Counted from the stretch's first letter, positions 26,554 through 37,206 are shown. The stretch: DNA of 64,000 nucleotides from VYDC01 sp963667515 (GCA_963667515.2 CAXXXY010000007.1:248001-312000), one strand, 5' to 3'. The notes: generated by a model not told the origin, from the sequence alone. Numbers and translations are program-made.

Positions 26554-29500
26554 CTAGCGGCCGGCGACGGCGCTGCCGTGCACGCCGGGCACCACCTCGA
26601 TGCGGTCGGGGAGCCGCTCGGCGAGCTCGGGGACGTGCGAGATCACGCCGATCATCCGCCGCCCGCCCGCGAGCGTCTCCAGCCCCTGCACGGCGAGGTC
26701 GAGCGACTCAGCGTCGAGCGCCCCGAAGCCCTCGTCGAGGAACAGCGACTCCAGCGAGACCGCCGCGCCCGTCCCCGCTAGCTCCGGCAGCCGCTCCGAG
26801 AGCGCGAGCGCCAGCGCGAGGCTCGCGAGGAAGGTCTCGCCGCCCGAGAGGGTGCGGACCGAGCGCTGCTCGTCGCCGTTGAACTGGTCGACGACGGTGA
26901 ACTCGCCGTCGTCGGCGACCAGCCGGTAGCGACCCGCGGTGAGCTGCTCCAGCCGCGCCGCCGCGTCCTGCGCCAGCACCGCCATCGCCTCGCGCTGCAC
27001 GTAGGCGATGAAGCGGTTGCCGCGCAGCTCCTGCTCCAGCGCGCCGGCCAGCGCGGCGCGACCGCGGTGCTCCGCGACCTCGGCGCGCATGCGCTCCCCC
27101 TCCGCGACGTCACGCTGCGCCCGCTCGAGCAGGGTGCGCGTCTCGGCGAGCTCCGCGGCGGCCCGCTCGCGGTCGCGCGCCTCGCCCTCCAGCAGCCCCG
27201 TGAGCGCGGCGGCGTCGACGGGTTCGCGGCCGGCCGCCGCCGTGCTCTCGGGATCGAGGGAGAGCAGCTCGCCCGCGTGCTCCAGCGCGTCGCGCTCGGC
27301 GGCTGTCGCGGCCTCGGCGGCGCTCGTCGCCCCGGCGGCCACGCGCGCCGCCTCGACGCCCGCGCGCTCGGCCTCGGCGCGGCGCTCCTCGTGGCGGGCG
27401 GCCTGCCCAGCGGCGGCCGCCTCCGCCTCGCGCGCGGCGCTCGTCAGCTCGGCGGCGCGGCGCTCCGCGCGCTCCAGCTCCGCGAGGCGCGCGCGCAGCG
27501 CCTCGACGTCGAGGGGCGCGCCCTCGCCCTCGCTGGCCAGGGCGGCGAGCCGCTCCCCGGCCTCGGCGCAGCCGCGCTCGACCCGCGCCCGCAGCTCGGC
27601 GCGCGCCCGTGCCTCGGCCTCGGCCGCGTCGGCACGAGCGGCGGCGTCCCGCGCCTCGGCCTCGGCGCGGCGCCCGTCCAGCTCCGCCGCCTCGCGCGTC
27701 GCGAGCGTCTCGCGCAGCGCCGCAGCGAGCGTGTCGGGCGGCGCCAGCGCGGCGGGCGGGGTGGCGGGCGGCGCCCCACCCGCCCCGCCGGCGACGGCCT
27801 GGAGCTCGACGCTCGCGGGGGCCGCGGCGACGAGCTCGGCCGGGGCGCGCGCCAGCAGCACGGCGAGCGCGCGCTCCTGCTCGCGCGCTGCCTGTAGTCG
27901 CGCGGTGGCGGCGCCCGCGCTTGCCTGCGCCTCGGCGACGGCGGCGCGGCAGCGCGCGGCGTCGGCGTCGAGGGCGTCGCGCGTGCTCCCCGCCTCCGCG
28001 ATCGCGGCGTCGTGGGTGGCCAGCGCGGAGGCACCCCGGGCGGCGACGTCGGCGGCGTGCTCCTCGGCGGCGGCGCCCTGCACGGCCTCCGCGTCGCGGC
28101 GCAGCGCCTCGGCGCGCGCCTCGGTGAGCCGGCGCGCCGCCTCCCCGACGGCCGCGTCGGCGGCGGCGAGGTCGGGCGCCTCCTCGACGGGGAGCGCCGC
28201 CACCGGCTCGCCGCAGACCGGGCACGGGTCGCCGGGCGCGAGCCCCTGCCGCAGCGCAGCGGCGGCGTGCCGGCGGTGCGCCTGCTCGCGCGCCGCGACC
28301 GCGACCGCGACCGCGCGCTCCGCGTCGGCGAGCGCGTCGCGCGCGGCGGCGGCGGCCTTCGCGGCCGCACGCGCCGCCTTCGCCGCCGCCCGGCGCGCCT
28401 CCTCGGCGGTGGCGCGCGCCGCCAGCTCGGCGAGCAGCTGCTCGCCGAGCCGCCCCAGCGCCTCCGCGCGGCGCTCCTGCGCGCCGGCCTTCGTCTCCGC
28501 CTCGCGGGAGGCGCGCTTCGCCTCGGTGGCGCCGGCGCCGAGCTGCTCCGTGCCGAGGCGGCCCTGCGCGGCGGCCTCGGCGAGCGCGCTCGATGCGACG
28601 GCGAGCCTCGTGCGCTGCTGCGCGACGGCCTCGGCGTGTGCCGCGGCCTCGGCGGCGGCGCTGCCCGCGGCGGCGGTGGCGACGTGCTCGGCGGCGAGCG
28701 CGGCTGCTAGCTCGGCGCGGGCGCGCTCGAGTGCGGCGGCGGCCTGCTCGCGGAGCTGCGCGCGCTCCAGCTCGCGCGTCGCCCGGGCGCGCTTCGCCGG
28801 GTCGTAGGCGAGCGCCGTCAGCTCCCGCGCGAGGCGGGCGCGCTCCGTCTCGGCGGCGTCGCGGTTGCGCGCGGTGTCGGCGAGCGCGGCGGCGGCGGCC
28901 TGCGCGCGGGCGGTGGCGGCGCCTGCGGCTCGCGCTGCCTCGGCGGCGACGTGGCGCGCGCGCTCGAGCGCCGCCACCAGCTCGCCGAGGGCGGCGACGC
29001 GTTCGCGCCGCGTCTCGAGCGCCCCGTGGCGGGCCTCGGCGCGGGCGCAGCGCTCGCCGAGCGCGGCGCCCGCCTCGGGCGAGGCGAGCGCGAGTCGATC
29101 GAGCTGCCCCGCGAGCAGCGTCGCCGCCTCCGCGCCGCGCGCCGCGCGCTCCCGCGCCAGCCGCCGCGCCTCCTCGTAGGTGCCGAGGCCCAGCAGCCGC
29201 GTGAGGATCGCGCGGCGCTGCTGGTCGTCGCCGCGCAGGAAGGAGTCGAAGGCGCCCTGCGGCAGCAGCACGGTCTTGGTGAAGGTGGCGTAGTCCAGGC
29301 CGAGCAGCTGCGTCACCTGCTCCGTCACCTCCGTGGCGCGGTCGGCGAGCGGGCGCCACGAGCCGTCGGCGAGCAGGTGTTCCAGCCGCGTGCCGACGGT
29401 GGCCGGGGCGCGGCGGCTGACGCGGTAGCTCTCCCCGCGCACGGTGAAGTCGAGGCGCGCCGACATCGACTGCTCGCCGTGCGAGAGCAGCTGCCGGGTC

Positions 29501-29676
29501 TGGCGGCCGACGCGCGGCACCTGCCCGTAGAGCGCCCACGTCATCCCGTCCAGCAGCGAGGACTTGCCCGCGCCCGTCGGCCCCGTGATCGCGAAGAGCT
29601 CGCGGCCGCCGAAGTCCACCACCGCCGTCTCGCGGAAGGCGGTGAAGCCGCGCAGCTCCAGCCTCAGTGGCCTCAT
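26554..29676 (-). CDS. sbcC: Exonuclease subunit SbcC (Rad50-like ATPase)
   Basis: This 1040-residue SMC-type ATPase has Walker A ITGPTGAGKSSLLDG (32-39), long Ala/Glu/Arg-rich coiled coils and a zinc-hook CPVCGEP (about residue 486). It ends with the signature LSGGETFLASLALALAL (about 942) and Walker B SLFLDEGFGALDAE (about 977). With SbcD it forms the Mre11-Rad50 nuclease that processes double-strand ends and hairpins. It is the last gene of nurA-herA-sbcD-sbcC. The start ATG 29676 is the fourth ATGAGGCC in a 14-bp ladder (29669-29718), and the first three open only 5-codon ORFs. Its TAG is in the CTAG hit by IS481 copy 4. Confidence 0.95.
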   Translation of the reverse strand: MRPLRLELRGFTAFRETAVVDFGGRELFAITGPTGAGKSSLLDGMTWALYGQVPRVGRQTRQLLSHGEQSMSARLDFTVRGESYRVSRRAPATVGTRLEHLLADGSWRPLADRATEVTEQVTQLLGLDYATFTKTVLLPQGAFDSFLRGDDQQRRAILTRLLGLGTYEEARRLARERAARGAEAATLLAGQLDRLALASPEAGAALGERCARAEARHGALETRRERVAALGELVAALERARHVAAEAARAAGAATARAQAAAAALADTARNRDAAETERARLARELTALAYDPAKRARATRELERAQLREQAAAALERARAELAAALAAEHVATAAAGSAAAEAAAHAEAVAQQRTRLAVASSALAEAAAQGRLGTEQLGAGATEAKRASREAETKAGAQERRAEALGRLGEQLLAELAARATAEEARRAAAKAARAAAKAAAAARDALADAERAVAVAVAAREQAHRRHAAAALRQGLAPGDPCPVCGEPVAALPVEEAPDLAAADAAVGEAARRLTEARAEALRRDAEAVQGAAAEEHAADVAARGASALATHDAAIAEAGSTRDALDADAARCRAAVAEAQASAGAATARLQAAREQERALAVLLARAPAELVAAAPASVELQAVAGGAGGAPPATPPAALAPPDTLAAALRETLATREAAELDGRRAEAEARDAAARADAAEAEARARAELRARVERGCAEAGERLAALASEGEGAPLDVEALRARLAELERAERRAAELTSAAREAEAAAAGQAARHEERRAEAERAGVEAARVAAGATSAAEAATAAERDALEHAGELLSLDPESTAAAGREPVDAAALTGLLEGEARDRERAAAELAETRTLLERAQRDVAEGERMRAEVAEHRGRAALAGALEQELRGNRFIAYVQREAMAVLAQDAAARLEQLTAGRYRLVADDGEFTVVDQFNGDEQRSVRTLSGGETFLASLALALALSERLPELAGTGAAVSLESLFLDEGFGALDAESLDLAVQGLETLAGGRRMIGVISHVPELAERLPDRIEVVPGVHGSAVAGR

Positions 29677-29718
29677 AGCGGCGGCCTCATCGCAGTGGCC
29701 TCATGGTCGGGGCCTCAT
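29669..29718 (-). repeat. Four 14-bp-spaced ATGAGGCC repeats forming a start-stop ladder between sbcD and sbcC
   Basis: On the minus strand ATGAGGCC occurs with its A at 29718, 29704, 29690 and 29676. The sbcD stop TGA overlaps the first ATG. Each of the first three ATGs opens a 5-codon ORF (MRPRP, MRPLR, MRPPL) whose TGA overlaps the next ATG. The fourth ATG is the sbcC start (MRPLRLELRG). So four successive ATGA overlaps connect the two genes. Confidence 0.95.
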
Positions 29719-30878
29719 CGGGCGGCCGTCGCCTGCTCGACCAGCTCGTCGAAGAGCGCGGTCAGCTCCTCGGCCGGGGTCGCGCCGTGCTGCGCCGCGT
29801 AGTAGCGCACGAAGAGCTCGCGCGGGCCGAGCCGCGCCAGCTCCGGCGCCGGCAGCGCGCGCTCGTGCTCGTACTCGAGGCGCACGTCGACGGCGGTGGG
29901 GATCGCCTCGCGCACGCGCTGCGCGAGGCCGGGCTCGGGGCGCTCGACCTCGACGATCACGCGCGCATAGCCGCCCGCGGCCTCGGCGGCGCGGTCCAGC
30001 ACCTCGGCGAGCGGGCCCCGCAGCTCCACGAGCGGGCGGCCCGCGCTGAGCGGCACGGCGCGCTGCTTCGCGGGCGTGCCGGCGCTCGCCTCGATCAGCC
30101 GCACCACCTTCTGCTGCCCGCGCTCGCCGAAGTCGAGCTGCAGGATCGAGCCCGCGTAGGCGCCGGACGCCGCCGTGCCGCGCAGCTCCTGCGGCTCGTG
30201 GATGTGGCCCAGCGCCAGGTACTGCGGGGCGCCCGGGAGCATCCCCGGCGGCACGCCGTAGCTCTGCCCGATGTGCAGCAGCCGCTCCGAGCCGTCGACC
30301 GCGGCCAGCCGCGCGCCGTCGACGAAGAGGTGCCCCGCGAGCAGGTTGACGGCGTCCGGCGCGAAGCCCTCGCAGAGCGCGCGGTAGATGCGGCCCACGC
30401 CCTCGGCGTAGCTGGCGAACGCCTCCTCGGGCGCCAGGCCGAGCAGCTCCGCGGCGTCGACCAGCCGGCCCTCGGGGACCCACGGCACTGCCGCGATGCG
30501 CGCCTCCTCGCCGCCCGCGTGGAGCGTCAGCACGCCGCCCTCGTCGGGCCGGCGCACCGCGTGCTGCGTGTAGACGCCCAGCAGGTCGGAGAGCCGGCCC
30601 ACCGCCTCGAGCTTGCGCGGCGAGTCATGGTTGCCGGCGAGCAGCAGCACCTGCACGCGCGCCGCGATCAGCTGGCGCAGCGTCTCAAAGAGCAGCCGGT
30701 CGGACTCGGGCGAGGGGGCGGCCGTGTCCCAGATGTCGCCGCAGACGAGCAGCACGTCGACGCGCTCGGCGGTCGCGATCTCGACGATCTCCCCGAGCAC
30801 CGCCTCGAACTCGGCGGCGCGGCTGCGGCCGCGAATCGTGCGGCCGAGGTGCCAGTCGGCGGTGTGCAGGAAGCGCAT
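29715..30878 (-). CDS. sbcD: Exonuclease subunit SbcD (Mre11-like nuclease)
   Basis: This 387-residue protein has all the metallophosphoesterase motifs of Mre11/SbcD: FLHTADWHLG (Asp8, His10), LLVCGDIWDTA (47-48), LLAGNHDSPRKL (82-85), a GHLF segment and ALGHIHEPQ. It is the manganese-dependent nuclease partner of SbcC. GGGGAGAG lies just before ATG 30878. The TGA stop overlaps the first ATG of the mini-ORF ladder leading to sbcC. It follows herA by about 110 bp on the same strand. Confidence 0.95.
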   Translation of the reverse strand: MRFLHTADWHLGRTIRGRSRAAEFEAVLGEIVEIATAERVDVLLVCGDIWDTAAPSPESDRLLFETLRQLIAARVQVLLLAGNHDSPRKLEAVGRLSDLLGVYTQHAVRRPDEGGVLTLHAGGEEARIAAVPWVPEGRLVDAAELLGLAPEEAFASYAEGVGRIYRALCEGFAPDAVNLLAGHLFVDGARLAAVDGSERLLHIGQSYGVPPGMLPGAPQYLALGHIHEPQELRGTAASGAYAGSILQLDFGERGQQKVVRLIEASAGTPAKQRAVPLSAGRPLVELRGPLAEVLDRAAEAAGGYARVIVEVERPEPGLAQRVREAIPTAVDVRLEYEHERALPAPELARLGPRELFVRYYAAQHGATPAEELTALFDELVEQATAAR

Positions 30879-30988
30879 CGCTCTCCCCTCGTGGGCTCTC
30901 GCCTCGCCGATGTCGCGCGGGCGCGCCGACTCGCGCTCAGCGCCTTGCCGGCCTGCCGCGCGTCAGCGCGCCCCTGGGTCCCGGTGCG

Positions 30989-32775
<1,787 letters not shown>

Positions 32776-32779
<4 letters not shown>

Positions 32780-33870
32780 GCGGGCACCTCCGTCGCGGCG
32801 GCGACGCGCTCGGCGACCCCTTCGGGGCCCGCCTCGCCGCTGCCGCTCGTGCGGGCGTCGGCGAGCGACCCGGCGCCGGCGAACGAGGCGGTGAGCAGCC
32901 GCCGCACCCAGCGGCGGTCGCCCAGGCGGTGCGTGAGCGCGCGCTCCAGCGCGCCGACGGGCAGCAGGTTCTGCGGGGCGCGTGGGTCGCGCGCGGGCGT
33001 CGAGGCGAGGCGCGGCAGCGCCGCCGTCGCCTCGTCCGCGAGCCGCGCCGCCTCGGCGACGGGGAGCGCGCCCGCGCACTCCATGCGCACCACGCCGGCC
33101 AGCGGGTGGAAGAGCCCGGGGAGCGCCGCCGTGCGCGCGTACCAGCCGTAGCGCTCCGTCCCGGCCTCGCCGCCGATGTGGAAGAGCGGCGTGCGCTGCC
33201 CGACCTCGAGCACGACCGCGAGCGCGCGCTCGGTGGTGCCGACGTACCACTGGTGGATGCGCTTCACGTAGCCGACGGCGCGGCGACCCGGCTGGCGCAG
33301 CCGCAGCGGCCCGTCGACGAGCACCAGCGCCGCCTCGTCCTCGGCGAGCTTCGCCGCGAGCAGCGCCTCCGCGTCCAGCATCGCGCGGTTCAGCGCTGCG
33401 ACCAGGTCGCGCGGGGTGGTCGCGTCCTGCGCGATCCGCGGGCGGTAGCGCAGCTCCGCCCGCCCGGCCGCGATCGCGCGCTCCACGGGCTCGCCGCCCG
33501 TCTGCAGGTAGCAGCGCTCGAGGCGCAGCGTTGACTCCTCGACGCGCGCCTTCGCGCCCGCCTCTAGCGCGACCGCCCCCACGGCGAAGGAGCCGAAGAG
33601 CCCCAGCGCCGGCTCGCTCGAGCCACCCGCGCCGCCCGTGCGCTCGTCGAGGGCGGCCGCGGGGCCGTCCTCCATCGCGTGCGCCTCCACGCGGCGCACG
33701 CCGTCCACGATGCGCAGCGAGTCCGGCGGGGGCGCCGCGGGCGTGACCGCGCGCCACTCGGCGAGCTCGACGCGCGTGTCGACCTCGGGCGGTGGCGGGG
33801 TCGCGCCATCGACCTCGGCCTCGAGGCCGGCTCCGAACTCGGGCGCCCATGGGAGCAGTCTCAGCACCAT
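32776..33870 (-). CDS. nurA: NurA-domain 5'-3' nuclease
   Basis: Using ATG 33870, where MVLRLLPWAPEFG is a natural N-terminus, the protein is 364 residues. An in-frame ATG at 33948 is possible but would add a short tail encoded by a GAGTCGAACGC direct repeat. The NurA domain starts with LRIVDGVRRVEAH (metal-binding Asp56) and includes LVLVDGPLRL (second Asp) and GYVKRIHQWYVG. The nuclease works with HerA in end resection. It is the first gene of the nurA-herA-sbcD-sbcC cluster and diverges from ubiE. Confidence 0.85.
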
Positions 33871-34024
33871 CGCGCACCACCACGCCGGGGAGTCGAACGC
33901 GAGGAGTCGAACGCCGGGAGTATAGCGGGGAACGCCAGTTCGGATCACTGGAGTCAGCGCATGACGCGCGCTGCCTCCCCCGCATCGCGGTGCCGCCGTA
34001 CGCTCCGCTATCGAGGAGGCGGGG

Positions 34025-34849
34025 ATGGACGAGTCGCAGCGGGGCGCCCCCGAGTCAGGCCGCGAGCCCGGCGGGGAGGACGCGGGCGCTGGCGAGTCCG
34101 GGTCGTTCGCGGCGGGGCCCTTCGCACCCGGCGCCGACCGCGCGCGCTACGTACGAGGCATGTTCGCGAGCATCGCGCCCCGCTACGACCTGATGAACAC
34201 GCTGATGACGGGCGGCCGCCACCACGCGTGGCGACGCCTCGCGGCGCGCTCGGTCGTGCTGCCGCGCGACCGCGTGGTGGACGTGGGCTGCGGCACCGGC
34301 GATCTCACCTTCGCCTGCGCCGAGGCCGGCGCCTCGACGGTGCTGGGCGTCGACTTCGCGGCGCCGATGGTGGAGCGCGCGCGGGTGAAGGCGCGCGAGC
34401 GCGCCGCCGACGCCGACGCCGAGCCCGCCGACGCCGTCTCGTTCGCGGCGGCGGACGCGACGGCGCTCCCGCTCGCGGAGGGCGCCGTGGATGCGTGGTG
34501 CTCGGCGTTCGTCGTGCGCAACATCCCCGACCTCGACGCTGCCCTCGCCGAAGCGTTCCGCGTGCTGCGGCCCTTCGGCCGGCTCGCGATCCTCGATATG
34601 CCGCGCATGGAGGGCGGGCTGCTCGCCCCCGCGACGCGGCTCTACATGCGCGGCGTCGTGCCCGCGCTCGGGCGCGCCGTGTCGAGGCACCGCGACGCCT
34701 ACTCGTACCTCCCGGAGTCGGTAGGCCGCTTCCTCTCGACGCGGGAGCTGACGGCCGCGCTCCGCCGCGCGGGCTTCCGGGTGACGGAGGTGCGCCTGAT
34801 GGCGCTGGGCACGGTCGCCCTCCACATGGCTGACAAGCGTTCCGCTTGA
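34025..34849 (+). CDS. ubiE: Demethylmenaquinone/ubiquinone C-methyltransferase
   Basis: This 274-residue SAM methyltransferase has the UbiE signatures RYDLMNTLMTGGRHHAWRR (about 54-72) and VVDVGCGTGDLT (84-95). It also has a late NIPDLDAALAEAFRVLRP segment and a C-terminal FLSTRELTAALRRAGF. It methylates demethylmenaquinol (or a benzoquinol) in respiratory quinone synthesis. The first about 38 residues are extra and Gly/Glu-rich. GAGGAGG precedes ATG 34025. The last five codons (AAG CGT TCC GCT TGA) lie within the palindromic end of repeat element A, so the protein's tail is repeat-derived. Confidence 0.92.
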   Translation: MDESQRGAPESGREPGGEDAGAGESGSFAAGPFAPGADRARYVRGMFASIAPRYDLMNTLMTGGRHHAWRRLAARSVVLPRDRVVDVGCGTGDLTFACAEAGASTVLGVDFAAPMVERARVKARERAADADAEPADAVSFAAADATALPLAEGAVDAWCSAFVVRNIPDLDAALAEAFRVLRPFGRLAILDMPRMEGGLLAPATRLYMRGVVPALGRAVSRHRDAYSYLPESVGRFLSTRELTAALRRAGFRVTEVRLMALGTVALHMADKRSA

Positions 34850-35084
34850 CTCGAGGGGCTGCCGCGCGCGAGAGAGGGCCAGCAGTGCGCCAGATGGCCC
34901 CCGCCACGTCGGGCTGCCGCTCCGGGACGCCGACGGGAGCCCGGACCCGGCCGCGACTCTTGGGTCGGGGCGGTCCGAGCGCCCGCCGGCGTCGCCGCGG
35001 GGAGTCCGACGTTGCGCCGGGCACTGGCGGCACGCGAGCCCTCTCGCAGGCGCGGCAGCCCCTCGGATGCAACGGAACGTTGCC
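34832..35084. repeat. MITE/REPIN-like element A (about 253 bp)
   Basis: The left end (34832 onward) reads AAGCGTTCCGCTTGACTC then GAGGGGCTGCCGCG. The right end, read inward from 35084, is GGCAACGTTCCGTTGCATCC then GAGGGGCTGCCGCG, so the ends are imperfect inverted repeats. The outer CGTTCCG palindromes can form hairpins. The interior holds no credible ORF. It fills the gap between the convergent ubiE and globin genes and overlaps the end of ubiE. Related elements lie at 38089 and 54109. Confidence 0.75.
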
Positions 35085-35809
35085 TAGGGTCGAGCGGAAC
35101 GCTCGTCGTCGAGGGGGGTGCGTGGCACCGCGTCATCGGCGTTGACCATGTGCTGGGCGAGGGGGCCGAGGCCGCGCAGGATCTCGGCGCGCTCCGGCTC
35201 GGGGACGCCCGCGGCGCGCAACGCCTCGGCCATGTGGTGCAGCCAGCGCCCCGCCGCATGCGCGTCGATCACGAACGGGAAGTGGCGGCGCCGCAGCCGC
35301 GGGTGGCCGTAGCGCTCGCTGTAGCGCGGCTCGCCGCCCAGCCACTGCTCGAGGAAGAGCGCCTGCTTCGCGCGCCCCGGGCCGAGCTCCGCGGGGAAGA
35401 GCGGGCGCAGCTCCGGGTCGCGCTCCACGCGCTCGTAGAACTCGGCGACCAGGCGCTCGACGGTCGCGCGCCCGCCGATGCGATCGAAGAGCGACCCGCG
35501 CGCGTCGGGCGGCGGCGCCGCGACCTGGCGTGCGGGTGGCCGCTCCAGCAGCGGTATCGGAGCGTCGCGGGCGGACGCCGGGTCGGCGGCGGCGGCGGCC
35601 GGTCCGGCGGCGGTTCCGGAGGCGGGTCGCGCGATGGTGCCGCGCTCCGCCTCGAACCCCGCGCAGGCGCGCACGGGCAGCGCGGGGTAGCGCGCGAAGT
35701 CGTGGTCGTCGTCGGCGCGGCCGCAGCGCAGGAAGCGCGAGCCGCGCGCGCTTACCACGGCGCGCGCCCAGCGACACCCCCCGCACAGCCCCGTCTCCGG
35801 CTCCGTCAT
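35084..35809 (-). CDS. Four-Cys N-terminal domain fused to a truncated hemoglobin
   Basis: This 241-residue protein starts at ATG 35809. Its N-terminal about 55 residues carry four Cys (9, 12, 29, 49; CGGCRWAR, LRCGRADD, RACAGFE) in a zinc-ribbon-like spacing. A Pro/Ala linker leads to a truncated-hemoglobin domain (about 108-225): LFDRIGGRATVERLVAEFYE, QWLGGEPRYSERYGHPR and RRRHFPFVIDAHAAGRWLHH with the likely proximal His. The globin looks group II-like and may bind O2 or NO. The last residues (DERSARP) are encoded by a CGTTCCG palindrome next to repeat element A. It is convergent with ubiE. Confidence 0.85.
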   Translation of the reverse strand: MTEPETGLCGGCRWARAVVSARGSRFLRCGRADDDHDFARYPALPVRACAGFEAERGTIARPASGTAAGPAAAAADPASARDAPIPLLERPPARQVAAPPPDARGSLFDRIGGRATVERLVAEFYERVERDPELRPLFPAELGPGRAKQALFLEQWLGGEPRYSERYGHPRLRRRHFPFVIDAHAAGRWLHHMAEALRAAGVPEPERAEILRGLGPLAQHMVNADDAVPRTPLDDERSARP

Positions 35810-36116
35810 AGCTCCGAGTCTACGGCCATGCCTCCCGAGTCTTCGGCGCGCTGCTCGACCCGACCGGCTCCCGCCGTCGGTTGCCCGACTACGTGCGCAC
35901 GCGGGCTCGCCGAACGTCCGGCGCGCCACAGGGCGCGGCGCGAGCGCGCGGCCCACACCCGGACGCAGCGGAGCGATGCCGCACGGTGTCGTGCGCCACG
36001 TCGCCGCTCGTGCGGTGGCTGCTACCATCGGCGCGCCGCGCGGCCATCGCGCGCAGCGCGGGAGCCGGCGGCAGCGCGTCGAGTCGAGCGGAACGCTCGC
36101 GGCGACCGGAGGCGAG
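35810..36116. other. Intergenic region upstream of the selenoprotein gene
   Basis: About 300 bp lie between divergent genes. I find no convincing small gene. A palindrome CGAGCGGAACGCTCG at about 36086-36100 is a solo copy of the core found at the ends of the MITE-like elements. GGAGGCGAG follows directly before ATG 36117. TACCAT near 36025 could be a -10 box, but no clear -35 was seen. Confidence 0.4.
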
Positions 36117-37136
36117 ATGACGAGCGACGCGGGCGAGCGACCACCCCCGAGCCGGCGCATGCCGGCGACCGACGACTTCGCGACGGGCGCCGCCATCGGC
36201 GAGCCCGTGCCGGACTTCACGCTCCCCGACCAGCGCGGACGGCCCGTCACGCTCTCCGAGGTGTTGCGCGAGTCGCGGGCGCTGCTCGTCTTCCACCGCT
36301 CCGCGCGCTGGTGACCGTTCTGCCGCACGCAGCTCGTGGAGCTGCAGACGCACCTCGCAGGGCTCGCTGAGCAGGGCATCCTCCCGCTCGTCGTCAGCTA
36401 CGACTCGCAGGAGGTGCTCGCCGGCTTCGCTGAGGACCACGGCATTGAGTACCCGCTGCTCTCCGACGAGGGCTCCGAGGTGATCCGCCGCTACGGCATC
36501 CTCAACACGCTGATCGACGAAGGCGAGGAAAACCACGGCATCCCCTTCCCCGGCACCTACCTCGTCGGGCGCGACGGGCGGGTGGAGGAGAAGCGCTTCC
36601 ACCGCGAGTACCGCGTGCGCGAGTCGGGCGCCACGGTGCTGCGCAGCCTCGGCGGGCGGCCCGAGCTCGCGGGCTACCCCAGCGCGGAGGGCGGGGACGA
36701 CCAGCTCGGCATCACGGCCACCCTCGCGGCGCCCGACTTCAAGTTCGAGCAGGTGGTGGACCTCGTCGTGCGGCTGCGGCTGGCTCCGGGGCTGCACCTC
36801 TATGGGGAGCCGCAGGACGAGCCGGTGCAGGAGGGGCTGTATCCGACGACGGTCAGCGTCACCTCGACGGCGCCACTGCGCGTGGGCGAGCCGCGCTACC
36901 CGGCGACGCAGCCGCACCACGTGGAGGGTATCGACGCCGAGCTCCCCGCCTTCGTCGGCGAGCTGGAGGTGGTGGTGCCCCTGATCAGCGACAGCCGCGA
37001 GGGCGTCATCCCCCTCGACGTCGAGGTCAGCTACCAGGCGTGCTCCGACCGCGAGTGCTACATCCCGCGCACGGAGCGGCTGCACCTGGACGTGCCGACC
37101 GGAGCGCTGGTGCCGGGACGGCCTGCCCCGGCGTAG
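36117..37136 (+). CDS. Selenocysteine-containing peroxiredoxin-like protein fused to a DsbD-N-like domain
   Basis: The 340-codon gene starts at ATG 36117 (GGAGGCGAG upstream) and reads through an in-frame TGA at codon 66 (36312-36314) to TAG 37136. Around the TGA the frame reads FHRSARW-U-PFCRTQLVELQ, where thioredoxin-fold peroxiredoxin-like proteins have CPxC, so Sec66-x-x-Cys69 is the probable redox centre. The N-terminal half is AhpC/TSA-like (PDFTLPDQRGRPVTLSE). The C-terminal half (about 195-330) resembles the DsbD alpha domain, with a SYQACSDRECYIP motif (Cys309, Cys314). A hairpin suited to a bacterial SECIS follows the TGA. No signal peptide is obvious. It probably reduces peroxides or disulfides. 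Confidence 0.85.
36312..36345 (+). promoter_or_regulatory. Candidate bacterial SECIS element (UGA plus hairpin)
   Basis: After TGA (36312-36314) come 14 nt, then GCAGCTC (36329-36335), GTG (36336-36338) and GAGCTGC (36339-36345). This is a 7-bp stem with the apical GU at +22/+23. Size and distance resemble the 17-nt minimal hairpin of the E. coli fdhF SECIS, which SelB binds. The DsbA-like gene at 59810 has the same geometry. Confidence 0.7.
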
Positions 37137-37206
37137 GGCCCCGGGCGGCCGCACGAGCGACGGCCCGCGGGCGCTCGCTGCGGTGCCGCGGCGTACGATG
37201 CCGCGC

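Noticed and set aside
29669..29718. The regularly spaced ATGAGGCC repeats as a small CRISPR-like array
   Set aside because: The repeats are 8 bp with 6-bp spacers, lie at a gene junction and are explained by overlapping start and stop codons. No cas genes are present.
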